Shown piece by piece: positions 9,597 through 22,248 of a stretch of DNA of 64,000 nt; the stretch's first letter is position 1, and each line of letters opens with the position of its first letter. The DNA comes from Kluyvera genomosp. 3. GTDB taxonomy: Bacteria > Pseudomonadota > Gammaproteobacteria > Enterobacterales > Enterobacteriaceae. Location of the stretch: positions 4,248,645-4,312,644 of the forward strand of contig CP022114.1 in assembly GCA_002211745.1 (NCBI GenBank). Reading direction: 5' to 3'. Position numbers and translations under genes: made by a program. Below the pieces are notes generated by a model. The model did no database searches. It was not told the DNA's origin and worked only from the letters and a program-made list of their open reading frames with translations.

Positions 9597-10937
9597 TTAA
9601 GCAACCTGCTGGCTCTCTTCAGCCGAACGCTGTGCTTCTTCCTCTTCCTGTGCCAGCAACTGTTTCTCATACACCTTGAAGAACGGGTAGTAGATAATTG
9701 CCGAAACACAGGCCAGCAACACGACCAGAATCGCCGCACGGAAATCCCAACCTAATGCCCACGCGCCACCGATAGGTGCCGGCGCAGTCCACGGAACAAC
9801 AGAGATCACTCGGCCAATCAGATCCAGCTTCATTGCGGCCCAGGCCAGAATAGCGTTAACCATCGGCGCCAGCAGGAACGGAATAAAGAACACCGGGTTC
9901 ATTACGATAGGCGTACCGAAAATCACCGGCTCGTTGATGTTGAACAGGCTTGGCACCACGCTCAGACGGCCAATCGAGCGCAGATGTGCCGAGCGGCTAC
10001 GCAGATAGCAGAATACCAGGCCCATGGTGGCGCCTGAACCGCCGACCACGATGAAGAAGGTCCAGAACGCTTCCATAAAGATGTGCGGCAGCGGTGCCCC
10101 TTGTGCCAGCGCGGTCTGGTTCAGACCGAGGTTGGTCAGCCAGAACATCTGCAGCATGCCGGATACAATCGCCGCCCCGTGAATCCCTGCGAACCACAGC
10201 AGGTGGCCAATCAGTACCGCCAGCAGAATAGCCGGTAAGGAGTCAGCCGCGGACACTAACGGTTTGAACACCGACATGATGGCCTGAGGGATCAGCATAT
10301 CGAACTGGCTCTGAATAAACAGGCTCAGTGGATAAAGCGTCAGCACCACCACCAGCACAGGAATCAGCAGGTCGAAGGAGTTTTTGATCATCGGCGGCAC
10401 CTGGTCCGGTAAACGGATCCCGATGTTGCGGATTTTCAGAAAACGCATCATCTCTACGCAATAAACGGCGACGAGGATGGCGGTAAAGATCCCGGTTCCG
10501 CCGAGGCTATCTACCGGCAGAGTGCCGTTAGTTTTCGGTGCGGCAACCAACAGGAACGCCATAATTGACAGCATCGAACACATGAAGGGATCGAGCTGAT
10601 TGGTCTTTTCGTAGTGTTTACCTAAGTTGTAGGAGATGGCGGCACAGATATAGATAGACATAATGCCCATCGTCATATCAAACGGCGTCAGAATGCGACC
10701 TTCAAACTGTTTCGCCAGGTCCAGCCATGCGCGAGCAAAGCCCAGGTGGTATCCGGCGAGAATGGCGGGTATGCGAATACCAGCAAGAACGACCCACAAT
10801 CATGAAAGGCATAGCAGAGATAAAGCCGTCACGGATAGCCATGACGTGGCGCTGAGAAGAAATACGCCAGCAACTGGACTAACGTAGTTTTCTACAAAAC
10901 GAAATATCAAATTAAATGCAGCGTGATTAGCAGACAT
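9597..10937 (-). CDS. PTS EIIC, lactose/cellobiose family
   Basis: The membrane sugar channel of a phosphotransferase system, related to ChbC/CelB. It has about ten hydrophobic spans, the GIHGA loop, GGSGATMGL and the INEPVIFGTPIVMNP motif that binds sugar. The start MSANHAAFNLIFRFVENYVSPVAG matches the family N-terminus. Three one-base losses between 10740 and 10870 break the first 60 residues; restored length is about 447 aa. No EIIA or EIIB gene lies nearby, so partners must come from elsewhere. A perfect palindrome about 200 bp upstream suggests control by a LacI-type repressor. The sugar is unknown. Confidence 0.85.
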
Positions 10938-11070
10938 AGCAGCCCTCCTGACAGGCTTTAGACGTAAGCACAGCAACAACGATTTTGCCGACATACGACT
11001 GGGCAAACTGTGAACGCTCTGCGGTTGCAGCAACGCGACCTGACATATTGTTCATAGGGATACAGTTCAT
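10927..11070 (-). CDS. Possible 47-aa leader peptide overlapping the EIIC start
   Basis: An open frame starting MNCIPMNNMSG that runs through the EIIC ribosome site and ends 11 bp inside the EIIC gene. It could couple translation of EIIC. There is no recognised family, and the frame may be an artefact of the base losses nearby. Confidence 0.2.
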   Translation of the reverse strand: MNCIPMNNMSGRVAATAERSQFAQSYVGKIVVAVLTSKACQEGCYVC

Positions 11071-11135
11071 ATATGGCTCTTATTATGGATACAAAGGAAG
11101 TTACCCTCGCAGTATCAATCGACTGAATGTGAACC

Positions 11136-11160
11136 GCAACCGGTTACTGTAACCGGTTGC
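11136..11160. promoter_or_regulatory. Perfect 25-bp operator-like palindrome
   Basis: GCAACCGGTTAC, a central T, and GTAACCGGTTGC are exact inverted copies in the divergent gap between the PTS EIIC gene and the YbaK-family gene. The AACCGGTT cores resemble LacI/GalR-family operators. There is no following T-run, so it is unlikely to be a terminator. Confidence 0.6.
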
Positions 11161-11271
11161 AGCGAATGTGAAGGAGATCCAGAAATCAAACAATTTTTGC
11201 ACAACTTCGTCGCTATATTTACAACCAAGGTAGCTTTATGACAGAGTGACTCGCCGAAAAATCAGGAGAGC

Positions 11272-11745
11272 ATGATGAGCCTACAGTCTGTACGAGAATT
11301 TTTTGCCGAGCACGCACCCGACATCAACATTATCGAGCTTGAGCAAAGCACTGCGACCGTCGCGCTGGCCGCCGCCGCTCACCAGGTTGAACCGGGGCAG
11401 ATTGCCAAAACTCTGTCGTTGAAGATCAAAGACCGCGTCGTTCTGGTTGTCGCCAAAGGCGATGCCCGCCTGGATAATAAAAAGCTTAAAGACACTTTCG
11501 GCGCGAAAGCCCGTATGCTCAGTAGTGACGAAGTGGTCATGCTGACCGGACACCCCGTCGGCGGCGTCTGCCCGTTTGGCCTGGAAAACCCGTTGGACGT
11601 CTATTGCGATATCTCATTGCAGGCCTATGACGAAGTTCTCCCGGCGGCGGGTGCCATTCATAGCGCGGTACGCATTTCTCCACAAAGAATGGCCAGCCTG
11701 ACCTCGGCAACGTGGGTTGACGTCTGCTTACCATCATCCCATTAA
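11272..11745 (+). CDS. YbaK/ProX-family aminoacyl-tRNA deacylase
   Basis: A 157-aa protein of the YbaK/aaRS-associated fold, whose members hydrolyse mischarged tRNAs. Family features are the substrate-loop lysine in QIAKTLSLK, the VVAKGDARLD strand, and GHPVGGVCPFGL, the glycine-rich motif of the active site. Which tRNA it edits cannot be read from sequence. It is intact with a GGAG ribosome site. Its stop overlaps the bglJ stop by four bases, in convergent orientation. Confidence 0.85.
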   Translation: MMSLQSVREFFAEHAPDINIIELEQSTATVALAAAAHQVEPGQIAKTLSLKIKDRVVLVVAKGDARLDNKKLKDTFGAKARMLSSDEVVMLTGHPVGGVCPFGLENPLDVYCDISLQAYDEVLPAAGAIHSAVRISPQRMASLTSATWVDVCLPSSH

Positions 11746-12424
11746 GCAGAATAGAACGGTCTCTGTCTGTCTGTGATGTTCCGATCGGGCAGAGAAACCA
11801 ATAAGTCAGCGGCACTCAGTAGGCCAACGTCTGAATTCACGCCGAGCTTCGTCATCGCATTGAATTTATGCGCGCGGATAGTTTTGATGTTTCTATCCAG
11901 ACGCTGCGCAATTTCCATTAGCGAATAGCCATAAGTCATATAACGCAGAATAATATTTTCGGTCGGGCTCAGGCTGCGACTTTCATGATGCAGTAAGGAT
12001 GCATCAGCGTATTCATGACCAAGCACTGCCCTCGCAGTAGATCCTGCATACTCTGCTGAAACTCTGCTAACGGACTGGATTTACTCAGTACACCGTGAAG
12101 ATAAGTTGGCGAGAGGTGCTTAATGAGTCCAGCCTCAACGCTATCATTAGCCAGAACAATACGTGTTATTCCAGCGTTATGACACGCAATCTCCTCCATC
12201 GTAAGCAGGCACTCAATTCGCGGCTCCCTTGTACCGGGCAGACAGCAGATCAATACATCAAAAGAGGTCTGACGGAGCGCCAGCTTAAAATCACGAATAG
12301 AGCGAAAAAAGTGAAAAGTAAAATTCCGATAATGAGAGTGCATCAGCAGATGACGCAGCCCCATTTCTGTCATCATGCAAGGTTCTACGATAGCGATGCA
12401 CTGCTTCCTGCTGTGCTTTTCCAT
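11742..12424 (-). CDS. bglJ: LuxR-type transcription factor BglJ
   Basis: In E. coli BglJ pairs with RcsB to relieve H-NS silencing of bgl and other genes. The C-terminal HTH ([23 protein letters not shown], then [13 protein letters not shown]) is typical. The N-terminal receiver-like domain lacks the phosphorylation aspartate pattern. A one-base loss near 11985 separates the two halves; restored length is 227 aa. The start lies within the 3' end of yjjQ (40-bp overlap), so the two are an operon. Confidence 0.9.
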
Positions 12425-13110
12425 TCCGCTTGTTCTCCATAAGCTGAGTAGAGATTCAGTTCCTTCATCCCTTGATTACTGTTAATCCAGGCATACATTT
12501 CCGCATTGCTGCGTAAAGAGAGTCGACGCATCGCGCTATTTTTTTGCGCGCTGATCGTCTTGTTGCTTTTTTTCAACAACGCGGCGATTTGATTAATTCC
12601 CCAACCTTTAGCCAGCAGGCGCAGTACCTTGCGTTCTGACAGCGTCAGCATAACCAGTCGCTCACTTTCGCCATCGATATCATCGCTGTTTTGCATAGAT
12701 AGCAGCGTCTGGCTAATTTTTTCCGTACTGACGCCTCCCTTCTGGATAGCATTGATGACGCGCTCGATGGGGTCTGAGTCTGAAAGCAAGGTGCTTTCCG
12801 GGCGCATTAAAAACTCAACGGCCAGCGAGAAGTACTGCTGGCTAATCATGAAGATCCAGTGAATATCCCGATACTGGGACAGCAGCGAATAATACTGTTC
12901 ACACAGCGCGCGTGGATGTCTGACTTCCCCAGAAAAATCCACTATTACGACGTCTGTACGCCGTAACTGAAGTAACGTTAACTCTTCCAGAGACTGGCAA
13001 AAATTGAGCTCGTAATCCGGAAAATGCATTCCCATTATCGTGCTGAGCCCAGACTGCATTACCGGTATTTTGCTGATAATCACCGCGAATTTGCAGTATT
13101 CTGGCGACAT
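12385..13110 (-). CDS. yjjQ: LuxR-type transcription factor YjjQ
   Basis: A DNA-binding repressor (of flagellar and capsule genes in E. coli), silenced by H-NS. It is 241 aa, equal to E. coli. The HTH is at about residues 155-215 ([21 protein letters not shown], then [18 protein letters not shown]). Intact. It is the first gene of the yjjQ-bglJ operon and follows an AT-rich region. Confidence 0.93.
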   Translation of the reverse strand: MSPEYCKFAVIISKIPVMQSGLSTIMGMHFPDYELNFCQSLEELTLLQLRRTDVVIVDFSGEVRHPRALCEQYYSLLSQYRDIHWIFMISQQYFSLAVEFLMRPESTLLSDSDPIERVINAIQKGGVSTEKISQTLLSMQNSDDIDGESERLVMLTLSERKVLRLLAKGWGINQIAALLKKSNKTISAQKNSAMRRLSLRSNAEMYAWINSNQGMKELNLYSAYGEQAEWKSTAGSSASLS

Positions 13111-13390
13111 AAAACCTCCGTATCCATTCGAAGATTCATTTCCTGAATATAAAATTATTTAATACTATGCGAAGTATTAACAGGAAACTGAACCCATCCG
13201 TTTCTATTCCCTTAACTGCAATAAAATTATTATTATGTTGTCGCTACCGGACCAATAAATATTTTGCTACATGGATGTACTGGTGGGATTGACGAAGTTA
13301 GTATGGCATGTCGTCTGGAAAGCACTAACTTAGAAAATATTAATTAAGTCATAAGAAAAATTAAAATTCGTGCTCTGTATTTCTTCCTCG
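13111..13390. other. AT-rich region upstream of yjjQ
   Basis: 280 bp without a gene, unusually rich in A and T. It carries the yjjQ-bglJ promoter. By analogy with E. coli this is a likely H-NS binding region. Confidence 0.5.
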
Positions 13391-14280
13391 TTATTGCATT
13401 TTCATTTTGAATTCTTTTGGCGTCATGCCCCCCGTTTTCTGAAAAAACGGGAAAAATAGGTGACATCACTAAACCCCAGATAGTCAGACACCTGGGTGAT
13501 GGTCATGCTGGTGTACTGTAGGCTTCTTTTGGCCTCCAGCAACAGTCTCTGGTGCAGTACGCTCAGCGCGCTGGCCCCATGGAATTCGCGGCACAGGCAG
13601 TTCAAATGGGTCGTTGATACCCCAAGCCGCTGTGCATATTCCGCCAGCGACAAATGCTCGCGATAATGGCTTTCAACCAGCCGCGCAAACTGCCGAAGCA
13701 CGCCGCGCTTGCGCTCGCTTTTGTCTTCAATCACCTTTGCCGGTGTGCCCTGCCGATTTAGCCAAACCAGTAACACGCCCAGCAGTGAATAGAGCATCAT
13801 CTCGCGCGCATCGTTCTCGTGCGTATACTCTTCAAGCAGCGTCGTAAACACCGACCGAATATGACGACTCGAACGCTTAACCGGAATACATCCTGGCTGG
13901 CTAAGCACATCAAGCTGACCACCGAACTGCGCCTCCAGCTTGCTCAGCAATGGAAGCGCTAACGACAGCACGTAGCCCTGGGTACCGGGTGAAAAACGAA
14001 AACCGTGTACGCACAGCGACGGCACAACCTGGATACAGGACTCGTTGACCACGTAGCGCTCACCCTCCACTTCAATTTCCGCCTGCCCTTTGTGCAAATA
14101 GAGTAACTGCACCAGTTCCGCATGCTGATGCACGCGGATATGCCACTCATACAGGCTGCTGCGCTGGAGTATCGACTCACAGTGCAACAGGTCAGGCGTG
14201 GGCCAGCCTATCTGCTCACCATAGAGCTTAAAGACCGGCACGATATCCGACTGTGGTGTCGCCACGCCCGCACGCTTCAT
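13391..14280 (-). CDS. pobR: AraC-family regulator, PobR-like
   Basis: Probably the activator of pobA that senses 4-hydroxybenzoate. The N-terminal cupin-like sensor covers residues 1-170 (HQHAELVQLLYLHKGQAEIEV). The C-terminal two-HTH AraC domain covers about 195-296 (LSLAEYAQRLGVSTTHLNCLC and TITQVSDYLGFSDVTYFSRFF). A lost base in a run of Gs near 13433 gives an early stop; restored, the protein is 296 aa ending KEFKMKMQ. It begins 3 bp after the pobA stop on the same strand, whereas the classical Acinetobacter pobR is divergent from pobA. Confidence 0.78.
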
Positions 14281-14283
14281 GTT

Positions 14284-15476
<1,193 letters not shown>

Positions 15477-15746
15477 TCACATTCTGGTTAATTATTTGTT
15501 TGTTTTGTGTATACATAAAGTTTCAGAATGCATTTTTGATAAGTCAGTAACGAAAAAGAAGGCCAGAATCCGTTCAAAATTTGCACTTTCGAACAGTTTT
15601 GCAAAAGTGTGGGCGATATCAACTCTTCGCCCTCTGGTGACGAACGCTGAATTTTTGCACATTGTTTGATCCGGCGCGGAGAGTACAGCCCAGCTCTTCG
15701 GGTACAAGTAGGTCATTACACAGGCGTTTTAGGTACCAGGGTGCTT

Positions 15747-16511
15747 ATGGAAGTCGATCAGTCAGAACAACGCATCGTTACGCGGCTATGTATTCAGTGC
15801 GGGCTTTTTTTATTGCAGCACGGGCGGAGAGCGCCCTGGTGGAGGAGTTGTCAACGCGGCTGGGCCTGGCGCTGGGGATGGACAGCGTCGAAAGCGCCAT
15901 CTCATCGAACGCCATCGTGCTAACCACCATCAAGGATGGCCTCTGCCTGACTTCCACACGTAAAAACAGCGATCGCGGCATTAACATGCACGTGGTCACC
16001 GAAGTACAGCACATCGTCATCATGGCCGAGCACAAGCTGCTGGACTATAAAGATGTCGGTAAACGTTTTGCGCAGATAAAACCGCTTCGCTATCCGCGCT
16101 GGCTGGTCGTGCTGATGGTCGGGCTATCGTGCGCCTGCTTCTGTAAACTGAACAACGGCGGCTGGGACGGCGCGCTGGTCACCTTCTGCGCCAGTACTAT
16201 TGCCATGTACATCCGCCAGTTGCTCACGCACCGTTCCATGCATCCGCAGATTAACTTTGGGCTGACCGCCTTTGTGGCGACCACCGTCTCCGGTCTGATG
16301 CTACAGTTGCCCGCCTTTCATCAGACTTCAACCGTCGCCATGGCGGCCAGCGTCCTGCTGCTGGTGCCCGGCTTCCCGCTGATTAATGCCGTCGCCGACA
16401 TGTTCAAAGGGCATATCAACACCGGCCTGGCGCGCTGGGCGATTGCCAGTCTGTTAACCCTTGCCACCTGCGTCGGCGTGGTGATGGCCATGACCTTATG
16501 GGGCTCCGCGG

Positions 16512-16521
<10 letters not shown>
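15747..16521 (+). CDS. yjjP: YjjP, ThrE-family exporter subunit
   Basis: An inner-membrane protein with a long N-terminal soluble part and about five spans. With YjjB it forms a split ThrE-type transporter, linked in E. coli to succinate export. The body ([28 protein letters not shown], abbreviated here) and the C-terminal [16 protein letters not shown] match the family. Two one-base losses (near 15824 and 16503) break it; restored it is 258 aa. It ends inside yjjB, with which it overlaps by 10 bp. Confidence 0.9.
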
Positions 16522-17083
<562 letters not shown>

Positions 17084-17097
17084 TGAGATAGTGTGTT

Positions 17098-17636
17098 ATG
17101 TCTTCTCGTATTTTAACGCCAAACGTGATTGGTATTGACGCTTTCGTGGCCGATCCGGCAGCCATTCTTGCGCAAACCCAGGGCGGCGCGGTCGCCGTGT
17201 TTGCCAATAATGCGCCGGCGTTCTATGCCGTCACGCCGGAGCGATTGGCACAATTGCTGGCGCTGGAAGAAAAGCTTGCCCGTCCGGGCAGCGACGTGAC
17301 GCTGGACGCCCAGTTCTTTGAAGAACCCACGGCGGCACCGGTCTCCGTACCGATGGGAAAATTTGCCATGTACGCAGGATGGCAGCCCGATGCCGAGTTT
17401 CTGCGTCTTTCCGCGCTGTGGGGATCGCCTTAAGCGAGCCGGTCACGCCGGAAGAGCTGGCCTCCTTCGTCGCCTACTGGCAGGCGGAAGGCAAAGTCTT
17501 CCACCACGTACAGTGGCAGCAAAAATTAGCGCGCAGCGTACAGATGGGCCGGGCGAATAACAGTGGCCAGATGCGGCGCGACGTTAACACGGTCAGCGAA
17601 CCTGACCGTCAGATTCCACCGGGTTTCAGAGGTTGA
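17098..17636 (+). CDS. dnaT: Primosomal protein DnaT
   Basis: A component of the PriA-PriB-DnaT replication restart primosome that helps load DnaB-DnaC. The N-terminal half is the oligomerisation part. The C-terminal half ([22 protein letters not shown]) is the ssDNA-binding region, and the tail is QIPPGFRG. One lost base in a G run near 17424 breaks the frame; restored it is exactly 179 aa. It ends 2 bp before dnaC. Confidence 0.95.
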
Positions 17637-17638
17637 GC

Positions 17639-18376
17639 ATGAAAAACGTTGGCGAATTAATGAAACGCCTGCAAAAGATGATGCCGGCGCATATTGAACC
17701 CGCCTTTAAAACGGGCGAAGAGCTGCTGGCCTGGCAGAAAGAACAGGGCGAGATCCGCGCGGCGGCGCTGGCGCGTGAAAACCGCGCGATGAAAATGCAG
17801 CGTACCTTTAACCGCTCTGGCATTCGTCCGCTGCACCAGAACTGCTCGTTCGATAACTATCGCGTGGAAAACGAAGGCCAGATGAACGCGCTGGCGAAAG
17901 CGCGGCAGTACGTTGACGAATTCGACGGCAATATCGCGAGCTTTATCTTCTCCGGCAAGCCAGGCACCGGTAAAAACCATCTTGCCGCCGCCATCTGCAA
18001 CGAACTGCTGCTGCGTGGGAAATCAGTGCTGATTATCACCGTCGCCGATATTATGTCGGCAATGAAAGAGACCTTCAGCAACCGTGAAACCAGCGAAGAA
18101 CAGCTGTTAAGCGACTTAAGCAACGTTGACCTGCTGGTTATCGATGAGATCGGCATGCAGACCGAATCGCGCTATGAGAAGGTGATCATCAACCAGATTG
18201 TCGATCGCCGCTCGTCGTCCAAGCGCCCGACCGGCATGCTCACCAACAGCAATCTCGACGAAATGAACAAGCTGCTGGGTGAACGAGTGATGGACCGCAT
18301 GCGCCTCGGTAACAGCCTGTGGGTCATCTTCAACTGGGAAAGTTACCGCAGCCGGGTGACCGGGAAAGAGTATTAA
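17639..18376 (+). CDS. dnaC: DNA helicase loader DnaC
   Basis: An AAA+ ATPase that loads the DnaB helicase. It is 245 aa, equal to E. coli. Walker A is GKPGTGKNHLAAA, Walker B LLVIDEIG, sensor I LTNSN, and the arginine finger region GERVMDRMRLG. The N-terminal ~50 residues bind DnaB. The ATG at 17639 was chosen over an upstream TTG because it matches the family and follows the dnaT stop directly. Intact. Confidence 0.97.
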   Translation: MKNVGELMKRLQKMMPAHIEPAFKTGEELLAWQKEQGEIRAAALARENRAMKMQRTFNRSGIRPLHQNCSFDNYRVENEGQMNALAKARQYVDEFDGNIASFIFSGKPGTGKNHLAAAICNELLLRGKSVLIITVADIMSAMKETFSNRETSEEQLLSDLSNVDLLVIDEIGMQTESRYEKVIINQIVDRRSSSKRPTGMLTNSNLDEMNKLLGERVMDRMRLGNSLWVIFNWESYRSRVTGKEY

Positions 18377-18445
18377 GATATATCTGATGAATGACAGGCG
18401 TATACTTATCACGTCCATTTATAATTGCACACACGAGTAGACCCC

Positions 18446-18936
18446 ATGAAATCTGTAAAATCGATGCTTTGCCGCGTAATCATTGCCAGCGCGTTTATTT
18501 CTACCGCTGCGAGCGCCGTATCGTTGAATGATCTGAGTAGCGCAGCCAGCTCCCTCGCCGGCAGCAGCAGCTCGTCACAGAGCGGCGGAACGTCCATCTC
18601 AACGCTGACCAGTCTGCTTAACGGTGGCAGTCAGTCGCTGAGCGCCAGCAGCATGAACAATGCCGCCGGCATCATGGGGTACTGCGCGAAAGAAAAACTG
18701 ACTTCCGTCGCCAACGTGGATAACGTAAAAAATCAGGTACTGGATAAACTGGGCCTCAACACCGCGACTGAGCAGAAGAAAGATACCGGCTACATGGAAG
18801 GTCTTGAGGGCTGCTGAACGCCAAAGACGGTCAGAAACTCGATCTCGACAGCCTGGGGAACACTGAACTGGGTAAAAAAGTGAAAGCAAAAGCCTGTGAT
18901 TTCGTCCTGAAACAAGGTGTTAGCTTCATTTCCTGA
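18446..18936 (+). CDS. yjjA: YjjA family secreted protein
   Basis: A protein of unknown function (DUF2501) with a signal peptide (SMLCRVIIASAFISTAASA). Then comes a serine-rich low-complexity stretch (SSAASSLAGSSSSSQSGG) and a conserved C-terminal domain with two cysteines (MGYCAKEKL and KACDFVLKQG). One lost base in a G run near 18811 breaks the frame; restored length is 163 aa. It lies between dnaC and opgB, as in E. coli. Confidence 0.88.
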
Positions 18937-19121
18937 TAGTCAATCTGGGTGGCGGACTCTCACTCGCCGCCCGAAATCGCTTAAATAACGTTCATTTATA
19001 AACCAATTCCGAATAACAGCACACTTTCACTACGTTAGAATTGCAGACAGATGACGGCACAATTACATTGTGAAGTTACTTTCTGTGTAGCCAGAAAACC
19101 TGGCGCGGTTGAGGACGTGTA

Positions 19122-21414
19122 GTGTCAGAGTTGTTATCCCTCGTTCTGTTTCTGGCTTCCATTGCGATATACGCCTGGAAGGCCGGGCGCAATAAATGGT
19201 GGTTTGCCGCCACGTTAACGGTACTGGGCCTGTTTGTGGTCCTGAATATTACCCTGTATGCCAGCGACTACTTTACCGGTGACGGTATCAACGATGCGGT
19301 GCTCTATACGCTGACCAACAGCCTGACTGGCGCGGGCGTCAGCAAATACATTCTTCCTGGAGTCGGCCTCGTCGTCGCGCTGGTCGCCGTTTTTAGCGCG
19401 CTAGGCTGGCTACTGCGCCGACGCCGTCATCATCCCCACCATTTTGGCTACAGCCTGCTGGCGCTGATTCTGGCCGTCGGCTCGGTCGACGCCAGCCCGG
19501 CGTTCCGCCAGATTAGCGAACTGGTAAAATCCCAGTCGCGCGATGGCGATCCTGATTTCTCGGCGTACTATAAAGAGCCGTCGAAAACGATCCCGAACCC
19601 CAGGCTGAACCTCGTCTATATCTATGGCGAGAGCCTGGAACGCACCTACTTTGACAACGATGCCTTCCCCAACCTGACGCCAGAGCTGGGCGAGCTGAAA
19701 AACCAGAGCCTGGATTTCAGCCATACCATGCAGTTGCCGGGTACCGATTACACCATTGCCGGCATGGTTGCCTCCCAGTGCGGCATCCCGCTGTTCGCGC
19801 CGTTCGAAGGCAACGCCTCCGCTTCGCTGTCGAGCTTCTTCCCGCAAAATATCTGCCTTGGCGATATCCTGAAAAACTCCGGCTACGAAAACTATTTCGT
19901 GCAGGGCGCCAACCTGCGTTTCGCCGGCAAAGACGTGTTCCTGAAATCGCACGGCTTCGACAATCTGTACGGCGCGGAAGAGCTGAAAACCACCGTTGCG
20001 GACCCGGCCTACAAAAACGACTGGGCTACTACGACGATACCGTTCTCGACGAAGCATGGAAGAAATTTGAGACGCTATCCCGCGAAGGCAAGCGCTTCTC
20101 GCTGTTCACCTTAACCGTCGATACCCACCACCCCGACGGTTTTATCTCACGTACCTGCAATCGTAAAAAATACGATATCAACGGTAAAGCCAACCAGTCG
20201 TTCAGCGCAGTGACCTGTAGCCAGGAAAATATTGCGGAATTTATTAATAAAATCAAAGCATCACCCTGGTTTAAAGACACGATTATCGTGGTTTCTTCCG
20301 ACCATCTGGCGATGAAAAACACCGCCTGGGACTACCTGAATAAACAAGACCGCAGCAATCTGTTCTTTGTGATTCGCGGTGATAAACCCGACGAGCAGGA
20401 CGTGCTGGCGGTAAAACGTAACACCATGGATAACGGCGCAACGGTATTGGATATGCTCGGCGGCGACAACTTTATCGGCCTGGGCCGCAGCAGCCTGTCC
20501 GGGCAGTCGCTGTCTGAAGTGTTCCTGAACATGAAAGAGAAGGTGCTGGCGTGGAAACCGGACATTATTCGCCTGTGGAACTTCCCGAAAGAGATCAAAA
20601 ACTTCTCTATCGACACCCAGAAAAACATGATTGCTTTTTCCGGGAGCCACTTCCGCCTGCCGCTGCTGCTGCGCGTGTCGGATAACCGCGTTGAGCCGCT
20701 GCCGGAAAGCGAATACTCCGCGCCGCTGCGCTACCAGCTGGCCGATTTTGCCCCACGTGATAACTTCGTTTGGGTCGATCGCTGCTACAAAATGGCGCAA
20801 CAGTGGTCACCAAATCTGGCGTTATCTACCGACTGGTGCGTGTCGCAGGGCCAACTTGGCGGCGAGCAAAAAGTACAGCACGTCGACAAAACGCAGTGGA
20901 ACGGTAAAACCGAGTTTAAAGACACGGTGATCGATATGGTGCGCTACAAAGGCAACGTCGATTCATTGAAAACCGTCGACAACGATATCCGCTACAAAGC
21001 CGATAGCTTTATCTTTAACGTCGCGGGCGCGCCGGAAGAAGTGAAAAGCTTTAGCGGCATCTCTCGCCCGGAAGCCTGGGCCGCTGGTCCAACGCCCAGC
21101 TTGGCGAGGAGGTAAAAATTGAGTATCAGCACCCACTGCCGAAGCGCTTCGACCTGGTGATCACTGCCAAAGCCTTTGGGCCAAACGCGGATAAACCGAT
21201 CCCGGTTCGCGTGGGCAACAGCGAACAGACAATCACGCTTAGCCACGATGTGACCACCACTACGCTGCACTTCGACAACCCGTCGGCTGCCAGCACGCTG
21301 GTCATTGTGCCGCCAGACCCGCAGTCAACTAACGAGGGCAATATTCTCGGCCACTCTCCACGCCAGCTAGGTATAGGAATGGTGGAAATCAAAGTGATCG
21401 ATGCGCAAGGCTAA
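19122..21414 (+). CDS. opgB: Phosphoglycerol transferase I (OpgB/MdoB)
   Basis: Transfers phosphoglycerol from phosphatidylglycerol to osmoregulated periplasmic glucans. Three N-terminal membrane spans cover residues 1-100. They are followed by a periplasmic sulfatase-like domain with the nucleophile region [11 protein letters not shown] and [18 protein letters not shown], and the metal motif VVSSDHLAM. Two one-base losses in TGGG(G)C contexts (near 20027 and 21079) break the frame; restored length is 764 aa. It begins with GTG after a GAGG ribosome site. Confidence 0.94.
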
Positions 21415-21428
21415 TACATAAAGCGCGT

Positions 21429-21445
21429 GGGGGCATAACGCCCCC
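21429..21445 (+). terminator. opgB terminator
   Basis: GGGGGC and GCCCCC with a 5-nt loop, followed by CTTTC, directly after opgB. Confidence 0.7.
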
Positions 21446-21608
21446 CTTTCCCTCACCCACTTTCGTAAAAATAAAAACCTATAAATAGTTTATAAATAAG
21501 TCATAAAAACCATATAAATAGAATTTATATTTATAAATATACCAACAAAAGCAAATTACATAGCATTTACCAATATTGAAAAACATTGGTCAACATTGCT
21601 GCGTAATC

Positions 21609-22243
21609 ATGCTCACAGGTTATAAATTCGAATCCATCCGCGTCTTACATAATGAACGTATCGTTGCCTGGGAAGTTCTCTCAACCGCAGCAGATCAGAT
21701 AAACCTCGAGCATTTTTTCAGCAACCTGGCCCTCGATGCCAGAGTCGAACTTTTCTTCGCCCAGCTTGCGCATGTGATCAACACCGCGGGCTCCGGCAAG
21801 TATTACCTGAACGCCAGCGCGGACGTCATGCTGACACCTCACTTTTTGCAACAGCTCGAAGAGCAGGTTGTCGCGCCCGAACGCATCGCCGTTGAGCTGA
21901 CCGATCTGGATCAACTGATGGCGCTGACCCCATCGAAGAGTCAGCAGCTACGTGCGTGTATCAACGCCGTAAGAGGAATGGGATTGCCGTCTGGGCTGAC
22001 GACGTTCATGACGACATTCTGCCCTGCCTGGTTGAACAGGATTATCACTTTTCCGGGGCCAAAATTGATAAACATACGTTCTGGACGGCACGCAAATGCA
22101 AAGAACCATTTTTTAAGCTGGCCCGTTGTTGCCAAAAGATTGCCGATGAAGTCCTTGTGGAAGGCATCGAAACGCTCGCTGACTATCAATTAGCCTGTGA
22201 TTCTCACGCTAATTATGGTCAAGGTTTTCTGTGGAATAAGTAA
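21609..22243 (+). CDS. EAL-domain protein (stand-alone)
   Basis: A stand-alone domain related to c-di-GMP phosphodiesterases. The EAL signature is changed to EVL (WEVLS). Candidate metal and catalytic residues remain: N in YLNASADV, E in AVELTD, DD in WADDVHDD, K in AKIDKHTF, E in EGIE, and Q in YGQGFLW. Activity is therefore possible but not certain. A base lost near 21960 (IQRRKRNG region) breaks the frame; restored length is about 211 aa. The start is uncertain, since no strong ribosome site is visible. It opens a pilus island, and the Salmonella fim locus also pairs an EAL protein with a LuxR-type regulator. Confidence 0.75.
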
Positions 22244-22248
22244 TCAAT

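Noticed and set aside
11136-11160. The perfect palindrome as a terminator.
   Set aside because: It lies between divergent genes, not after a stop codon, and has no T-run on either strand.
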